DNA of 18,710 nucleotides from DATEZO01 sp035255485 (GTDB lineage: Bacteria; Pseudomonadota; Gammaproteobacteria; Burkholderiales; Burkholderiaceae_D), in the NCBI GenBank assembly GCA_035255485.1, contig DATEZO010000088.1, positions 1-18,710 of the forward strand, read 5' to 3'. The notes below the pieces were generated by a model. It was not told the origin of the DNA, made no database searches, and saw only the letters and a list, made by a program, of their open reading frames with translations. Both the position numbers and the translations under genes were made by a program. This document shows, piece after piece, positions 14,491 to 18,710 of the stretch (within the stretch, counting starts at the first letter, position 1; each line of letters opens with the position of its first letter).

Positions 14491-14739
14491 CTACCCGTCC
14501 AGAAATGCCTTTACGTTTTCTTCATCCAGAAAATAATGACATAGCTGGGTCGTCTCACCATGCTTGATACCACTCAGGACCGGCACCAGTTCGTCATATT
14601 GCGCAAGCAGCGTTTCATCGGCGTCGACATCGATGACTTCCACGGTAAAGAGATAGTTATCGCTGAATTTCTGCAGCGCTTGCAGCATATCCTCGCAAAG
14701 ATGACAGTATGTCCGTGAATAGAGAATGAACTGGATCAA
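14491..14739 (-). CDS. Small thioredoxin-fold (glutaredoxin-like, DUF836) protein
   Basis: The 82-residue protein begins IQFILYSRTYCHLCEDML, the strand plus CxxC motif (Cys12, Cys15) of the glutaredoxin-like DUF836 family. The strand VEVIDVDADE and a VPVLSG turn with cis-Pro follow, completing a minimal thioredoxin fold. The likely start is TTG 14739, six bases after GGAAG. A TTG at 14784 gives 15 more residues but falls inside a strong hairpin. It is probably a cytosolic thiol-disulphide oxidoreductase with unknown partner. Its position after mucD and before lepA recurs in betaproteobacteria, which hints at a link with envelope stress. It is probably the last gene of the rpoE transcript. Confidence 0.85.
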   Translation of the reverse strand: MIQFILYSRTYCHLCEDMLQALQKFSDNYLFTVEVIDVDADETLLAQYDELVPVLSGIKHGETTQLCHYFLDEENVKAFLDG

Positions 14740-14771
14740 AGCGGTCTTCCGCAGGAGATATTCCGGATAAG

Positions 14772-14809
14772 CGAAGGACTGCAAGCCTGGACCGGCTTGC
14801 AGTCCTTCG
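14772..14809 (-). other. Perfect 16-bp hairpin between mucD and the thioredoxin-fold gene
   Basis: CGAAGGACTGCAAGCC (14772-14787) and GGCTTGCAGTCCTTCG (14794-14809) are exact reverse complements separated by six bases. On the minus strand the hairpin starts 13 bases after the mucD stop and is followed by CTTATCC, not a U tract. It is therefore a weak terminator at best; it could block 3' exonucleases, or be an RNase III or attenuation site that lowers expression of the next gene. Confidence 0.8.
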
Positions 14810-14822
14810 GATGAAGCACGAT

Positions 14823-16304
14823 TTACTGTCCGCCCGGCTTGACCGGCACGAACTGGGAAGCATCCCCACGCCGCACCAGCAATACCGCGGTCTTCTTCTG
14901 CTCCAGCTTTCCAACCAGCGCGTTGAATTGCTTGGCATCGCGTATATCAGTATTGTTCAGCCGCAGAATTACATCACCCGCCCGCAGGCCGGCACGCGTT
15001 GCGGGGCCTTCCGCAGCCTCAACCGCCACCCCGCCTTCTATTCGTAATTCCTTTTTCTGTGCCTCGCTCAGGTCGGACACCACCAGGCCCAGCGCATTGA
15101 CCGGCTGATCCGGCTTTGGCTTCTTGTCGCTCTTCTTTGCGGTCTTCTCCGGCTCCATCTCGGTGATCGTCACGACCATATCCCGGCTTGCGCCTTTGCG
15201 CCATACCGTCACCGTTGAACGCGTGCCCGGCTTGGTGCCACCGACCATGCGCGGCAAATCGCTGGCTTTGTCGATTGCCACGCCATTGAATTTGAGAATG
15301 ATGTCACCCGCTTCCAGGCCAGCCTTTTCCGCCGGGCCGCCCGGTTCCACACGCGACACCAGCGCACCTTGCGCTTTCGACAGGCCGAGCGACTCCGCAA
15401 CTTCTTTCGTTACTTCCCCGATCTGCACGCCCATGCGGCCGCGCGTCACTTTTCCGGTTGCCTTCAGTTGTTCCGATACGCGAATCGCCTCGTCGATCGG
15501 AACCGCGAATGAAATTCCCATGTAGCCGCCCGAGCGGCTGTAAATCTGCGAATTAATTCCGATAACCTCACCCCGCATGTTGATCAGCGGACCGCCGGAG
15601 TTGCCGGGATTGACTGCAACATCAGTTTGAATCAGAGGCAGGTATTCACCGGTATCTCGCGCCTTGGCCGAGACAATGCCGGCCGTGACAGTATTGTCCA
15701 GGCCGAACGGGGAGCCGATTGCAATTACCCATTCACCCACCATGAGCTTGTTGGAATCCCCCAGCGTCAGGCGCGGCAGATTACTGCCATCGATCTTGAC
15801 CACCGCAACGTCGGTATTGATATCGGCACCGATGATTTTCGCCTTGAATTCGCGCTTATCGGTCAGCGTTACATACACCTCGTCCGCACCATCGACAACG
15901 TGTGCATTCGTCATCACATAACCATCCGCCGAGATGATGAATCCGGACCCGACGCCGCGCGGCACTTCCTCTTCCGGTTGCGGCTGTTGCTTGCGTTCAT
16001 GCGGCGAACGGTCCGGCGCCTGGCGCGGGGGAATCGGCACGCCAAAAAAGCGCCGGAAAAATTCCTGCATTTCTTCGTCATCCCCTCCCGGCACCCCTTG
16101 GCCGGGGCGCACTTTTTCAGTCGTACGAATATTGACGACTGCCGGCCCCACTTTTTCCACGAGATTCGTGAAATCCGGCAAACCCGCTACCGATGCGGCA
16201 TGCGCCTGGGGCATGATGCCAATGAGCGTCGGCACAAAGGTCAGAACCGCAATACTGAAAACGGCGGCAAGCAAATTGTTTTGAATGGATGGGGTGGTTT
16301 TCAT
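14823..16304 (-). CDS. mucD: Periplasmic serine protease DegP/MucD
   Basis: This is a DegP/HtrA-family protease-chaperone that degrades misfolded proteins in the periplasm. The 493-residue precursor has a signal peptide (hydrophobic core about 11-30, cleavage after AHA at 36) and a trypsin-like domain with the triad His135 (TNAHVV), Asp165 (NTDVAVV) and Ser236 (GNSGGP). Two PDZ domains follow (about 289-380 and 403-488), joined by a Lys/Pro-rich linker (386-400). A Pro/Gln-rich insert at 92-113 lies in the regulatory LA-loop region. GGAAGGAAG lies upstream of ATG 16304. It follows rseB by 87 bases, as in mucABCD-type operons, so it is likely induced by RpoE. DegP or DegQ are alternative names. 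Confidence 0.95.
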   Translation of the reverse strand: MKTTPSIQNNLLAAVFSIAVLTFVPTLIGIMPQAHAASVAGLPDFTNLVEKVGPAVVNIRTTEKVRPGQGVPGGDDEEMQEFFRRFFGVPIPPRQAPDRSPHERKQQPQPEEEVPRGVGSGFIISADGYVMTNAHVVDGADEVYVTLTDKREFKAKIIGADINTDVAVVKIDGSNLPRLTLGDSNKLMVGEWVIAIGSPFGLDNTVTAGIVSAKARDTGEYLPLIQTDVAVNPGNSGGPLINMRGEVIGINSQIYSRSGGYMGISFAVPIDEAIRVSEQLKATGKVTRGRMGVQIGEVTKEVAESLGLSKAQGALVSRVEPGGPAEKAGLEAGDIILKFNGVAIDKASDLPRMVGGTKPGTRSTVTVWRKGASRDMVVTITEMEPEKTAKKSDKKPKPDQPVNALGLVVSDLSEAQKKELRIEGGVAVEAAEGPATRAGLRAGDVILRLNNTDIRDAKQFNALVGKLEQKKTAVLLVRRGDASQFVPVKPGGQ

Positions 16305-16391
16305 AAATCGCTGCTTCCTTCCAATTTGACGGGGACAGGATAATTCAGGGTCTGCGATATTTCATTGGCGCCATCCGAAATGGCAAAGATT

Positions 16392-17411
16392 TCATCTGGT
16401 TGTAAATTCAATCGAATTGGCAACTTGTCTAATTGCTACCGCAGGCACTTCTCCAACGATGGTAAGCCAAAAATCGCCTTGACGTTTACCTATGATATTC
16501 ATCGCTCCCTGTTGCATCGACCCTTCAGTACGGCTTTGGCTACCCGGCTCAATAAAAACCGAAATGGCGGCAAGCCCGTCGGAAAACACAATCTGAGCGA
16601 CTTCACGCTGATGGGCGTGTCCGCCGGACGATGCCGAGCTTCCCCCTGGGGTATCCGATACCAGACGCTTGACTTCATAAATTTTTCTGAATCCCGGCGG
16701 CATCCGCTTGATGGTCCAGCCAGGCAGGGCGATCTGACTCATTACCATATTTTCCACACGCCAGCCGCTAGTATTGGAAAAGCTTGGTTCGACATGATCA
16801 CGGTCAATATTGCCGATCCTGATCTGCGTGAAGGCAATTTGCTCCACGACTTCGTTATTTTCGTCTACCGTTTGCGCTCGCAGCAGCAGGCCACTCGATT
16901 TTTCCGCCCATAGCTTGTAGCCGTAACGAAATTTATCCTTCGGCTCCAGAACAATCACCTGGCAATCAAACCCGGCGACGCGCCCCGTCACGCCCTTATG
17001 GATATCGTAGTAGCTTGACAGATCGGAAGGGTTGGCCGCAAGAATCGCAGGAAATACATCCTGTGCTACCCGCTTTTCAATCAGCAGAGTCTGCGCTTCT
17101 GGCAGATAGTAAATAATTTCTTCATTATTGCGAATGTATTCACGCGGCTTGCCATCCAGAATTTCGAGTTTTTCAAGTTCATTTTTTCCATTCAGCACAT
17201 GCGTAATGCGCGAAGTGCGAACCTGGCTGCCCTGCTGATAGACAAAGATCCCCGAAAAATTGAGCTTGTGCGCGCCGGTCTGAATTTTGTTCAGCCATCC
17301 TTGCGCGTCACGCCTGTCAACCTGAGAATTGCTATTCTGGGCGTGGACGGAAAATGCAATGAAAAAAGAAATAACAACGACAAACCTGAACAAAAGCAAT
17401 GTCTGCCGCAT
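16392..17411 (-). CDS. rseB: Sigma-E regulatory protein RseB/MucB
   Basis: RseB is a periplasmic protein that binds the periplasmic part of RseA and protects it from DegS-type cleavage, and senses mislocalised lipid or lipopolysaccharide. The 339-residue precursor has a signal peptide ending in VHA at residue 24. A large LolA-like domain follows (about 35-205; NFSGIFVYQQG, ILDGKPREYIRN, SGLLLRAQTVDENNEVVEQIAF), then a smaller C-terminal domain (about 225-335; GWTIKRMPPGFR, QIVFSDGLAAISVFIE, with GEVPAVAIRQVANSIE at the end). A Ser/Gly linker (about 259-267) sits inside the second domain. It starts three bases after the rseA stop, so the two are co-expressed. Confidence 0.94.
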   Translation of the reverse strand: MRQTLLLFRFVVVISFFIAFSVHAQNSNSQVDRRDAQGWLNKIQTGAHKLNFSGIFVYQQGSQVRTSRITHVLNGKNELEKLEILDGKPREYIRNNEEIIYYLPEAQTLLIEKRVAQDVFPAILAANPSDLSSYYDIHKGVTGRVAGFDCQVIVLEPKDKFRYGYKLWAEKSSGLLLRAQTVDENNEVVEQIAFTQIRIGNIDRDHVEPSFSNTSGWRVENMVMSQIALPGWTIKRMPPGFRKIYEVKRLVSDTPGGSSASSGGHAHQREVAQIVFSDGLAAISVFIEPGSQSRTEGSMQQGAMNIIGKRQGDFWLTIVGEVPAVAIRQVANSIEFTTR

Positions 17412-17414
17412 AGT

Positions 17415-18032
17415 TTACTTGTCAGAGTCAGTCGCGAATGTGGCCGAACGCGCATATTGCGCAGTGCTATACACAGAAGGAGAAAAACGCTGATGCGCCA
17501 GCAAATACTCATCTATGCCCGGATCTCTCAGGACGTCTTCCTGGCGGACCGCCACACGCAGGTTGTCTGGCGCCGACGAGCTACTCTGAGTCGCGGAAGC
17601 GACGGCATTCGATGCATTCCCTGTCGGCACCCCCTTCATTGTCGTCATTATCTGCGGTGCGGCAATCAATGCCAGCGTTGTAATCGCAAGCGCTGCGGCT
17701 ATACCCTGCAGCATCAGGCGCCTTTTGCCGGGATGCACCGCACTCGTTGCCGATCCAGTGTGCCCATGCCGCTTGCTGTCAGGAACAGTAACCGGAGCAA
17801 CAATCGCAGGCTCCTGCTCCAGTCGCATCATCAGCCGCGCCGAAAAATCCGGGCGCATTTCAAATGCCATGTCGCTTGAACGCAACGTATCACCGATCTG
17901 ATGGTACAGATCCCAAGTCACGCGGCCATTCGAGGTGCGTGCGGCAGCCAATGCCGCATCGATTTCTTCGTCAGGCAATTCGCTATCGGCAAATGCGGAT
18001 ATCTGTTCGTGAGTCATGTTCCTGATGTTCAT
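17415..18032 (-). CDS. rseA: Anti-sigma-E factor RseA/MucA
   Basis: RseA holds RpoE inactive at the inner membrane until regulated proteolysis (DegS then RseP) frees it. The 205-residue protein has an N-terminal RseA_N domain (about 5-75; ISAFADSELPDEE, then WDLYHQIGDTLR, typical of this family), one membrane segment at about 106-127, and a periplasmic tail rich in Ala and Ser. I start at ATG 18032, six bases after GAG; an ATG five codons later is possible, and an upstream TTG at 18047 is less likely. It begins 53 bases after the rpoE stop and nearly touches rseB. Confidence 0.92.
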   Translation of the reverse strand: MNIRNMTHEQISAFADSELPDEEIDAALAAARTSNGRVTWDLYHQIGDTLRSSDMAFEMRPDFSARLMMRLEQEPAIVAPVTVPDSKRHGHTGSATSAVHPGKRRLMLQGIAAALAITTLALIAAPQIMTTMKGVPTGNASNAVASATQSSSSAPDNLRVAVRQEDVLRDPGIDEYLLAHQRFSPSVYSTAQYARSATFATDSDK

Positions 18033-18085
18033 TGCGATCTCGCACAAGCCAAGGCGGTTTTATGCATCATTCTTATTGCTACTAT

Positions 18086-18688
18086 CTACCAGCGCTTATC
18101 AATTGCTGTACCAAGCAGGGGCCGCAATTTTTCAGCAATCGCCTCACGCGCCCGAAAAATCCTGCTTCGCACGGTGCCGATCGGACAACCCATTGCCTCT
18201 GCGATCTCATCGTAGCTCAAACCTTCGATTTCGCGCAACGTAATTGCGATGCGCAACTCCTCAGGCAGTGCATCCATCGCCACATTAACCGTTTCGGCAA
18301 TTTGTTTTGTCGCCATCATGGATTCCGGCGTATTAATGTCTCTTAGGTGTTCTCCATCATCGAAAGTTTCTGCTTCTTCAGCATCCGCCTCTGTTGAAGT
18401 CGGTGCTCGTCGCCCTTGCGTTACCAGATAGTTTTTCGCAGTATTGATTCCGATTCTATACAACCAGGTATAGAATGCAGAATCTCCGCGAAATTGCGGC
18501 AACGCCCGGTACGCCTTGATAAAGGCCTCTTGTACTACATCTTCGGCTTCAGCTTGGTCGCGAACAAGCCGCGACACCAGCCGCATCAATTTTCTCTGGT
18601 ACTTGATCACTAACAGCTCGAACGCTTTTTTGTCGCCACGCTGCACACGTTCGACAAGCAGTTGATCAATATCGCGTTCTGTCGTCAA
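18086..18688 (-). CDS. rpoE: RNA polymerase sigma-E factor (RpoE/AlgU)
   Basis: This 200-residue ECF sigma factor directs transcription of envelope-stress genes and usually its own operon. Region 2 (about 20-92) holds the core-binding and -10 reading helices (DVVQEAFIKAYRALPQFRG and FYTWLYRIGINTAKN), and region 4 (about 134-186) the -35-reading helix-turn-helix (LSYDEIAEAMGCPIGTVRSRI). A linker rich in Asp and Glu joins them (about 95-120). The start appears to be TTG at 18688, with AAGGGA about seven bases upstream; MTTERDIDQLLVERVQRGD fits the family N terminus. The promoter, probably partly RpoE-dependent, lies beyond the right edge. Confidence 0.95.
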   Translation of the reverse strand: MTTERDIDQLLVERVQRGDKKAFELLVIKYQRKLMRLVSRLVRDQAEAEDVVQEAFIKAYRALPQFRGDSAFYTWLYRIGINTAKNYLVTQGRRAPTSTEADAEEAETFDDGEHLRDINTPESMMATKQIAETVNVAMDALPEELRIAITLREIEGLSYDEIAEAMGCPIGTVRSRIFRAREAIAEKLRPLLGTAIDKRW

Positions 18689-18710
18689 TCCCCGTTCCCT
18701 TGATCTTCGG

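Noticed and set aside
15627..16343. 238-residue plus-strand frame opposite mucD
   Set aside because: Antisense shadow of a clear DegP/MucD gene; composition (many Arg, His, Cys) is typical of antisense frames.

Overview
The window looks like a core chromosomal segment of a betaproteobacterium, most likely Burkholderiales and plausibly Oxalobacteraceae (Herminiimonas/Collimonas/Janthinobacterium-like). This rests on gene order and protein character: rpoE-rseA-rseB-mucD, a small thioredoxin-fold protein, lepA-lepB-DUF4845-rnc-era-recO-pdxJ-acpS-nagZ, then uvrC-pgsA and tRNA-Gly/tRNA-Cys. The genus is inference. I see no transposase, integrase, phage gene, CRISPR array or defence cassette.

Layout, left to right. 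Positions 1-1652 are AT-rich and gene-poor. They hold a rho-independent terminator, a small His-rich lipoprotein gene (minus strand), a structured intergenic stretch with one candidate 20-residue ORF, and a tRNA-Pro(UGG) gene with its own promoter and terminator. Next come a plus-strand J-domain protein gene (1653-2072) and, convergent to it, a Crp/Fnr-family regulator gene (2163-2858) with a near-consensus FNR box upstream. tRNA-Cys(GCA) and tRNA-Gly(GCC) follow, each with its own terminator.

From about 3461 to 13949 everything reads on the minus strand as one tightly packed run of eleven genes. In transcription order: lepA (elongation factor 4), lepB (signal peptidase I), a DUF4845 membrane protein, rnc (RNase III), era (ribosome-assembly GTPase), recO, pdxJ (vitamin B6), acpS (ACP activation), nagZ (wall recycling), uvrC (excision repair) and pgsA (phosphatidylglycerol synthesis). 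Many junctions are 4-base or 8-base overlaps, which implies translational coupling.

From about 14491 to 18688, also minus strand, lies the envelope-stress operon: rpoE (sigma-E), rseA (anti-sigma), rseB (anti-sigma co-regulator), a DegP/MucD periplasmic protease and a small CxxC thioredoxin-fold protein. RseA holds the sigma factor at the membrane, RseB guards RseA, and the protease clears misfolded envelope proteins. The operon promoter lies beyond the right edge. A terminator-like hairpin separates this operon from lepA.

I found no convincing undescribed multigene system. The items most worth a second look are regulatory: the FNR box and candidate promoter of the Crp/Fnr gene, a perfect 16-bp hairpin after mucD, a terminator or attenuator plus an overlapping small ORF before lepA, and a small ORF with a strong Shine-Dalgarno sequence near tRNA-Pro.
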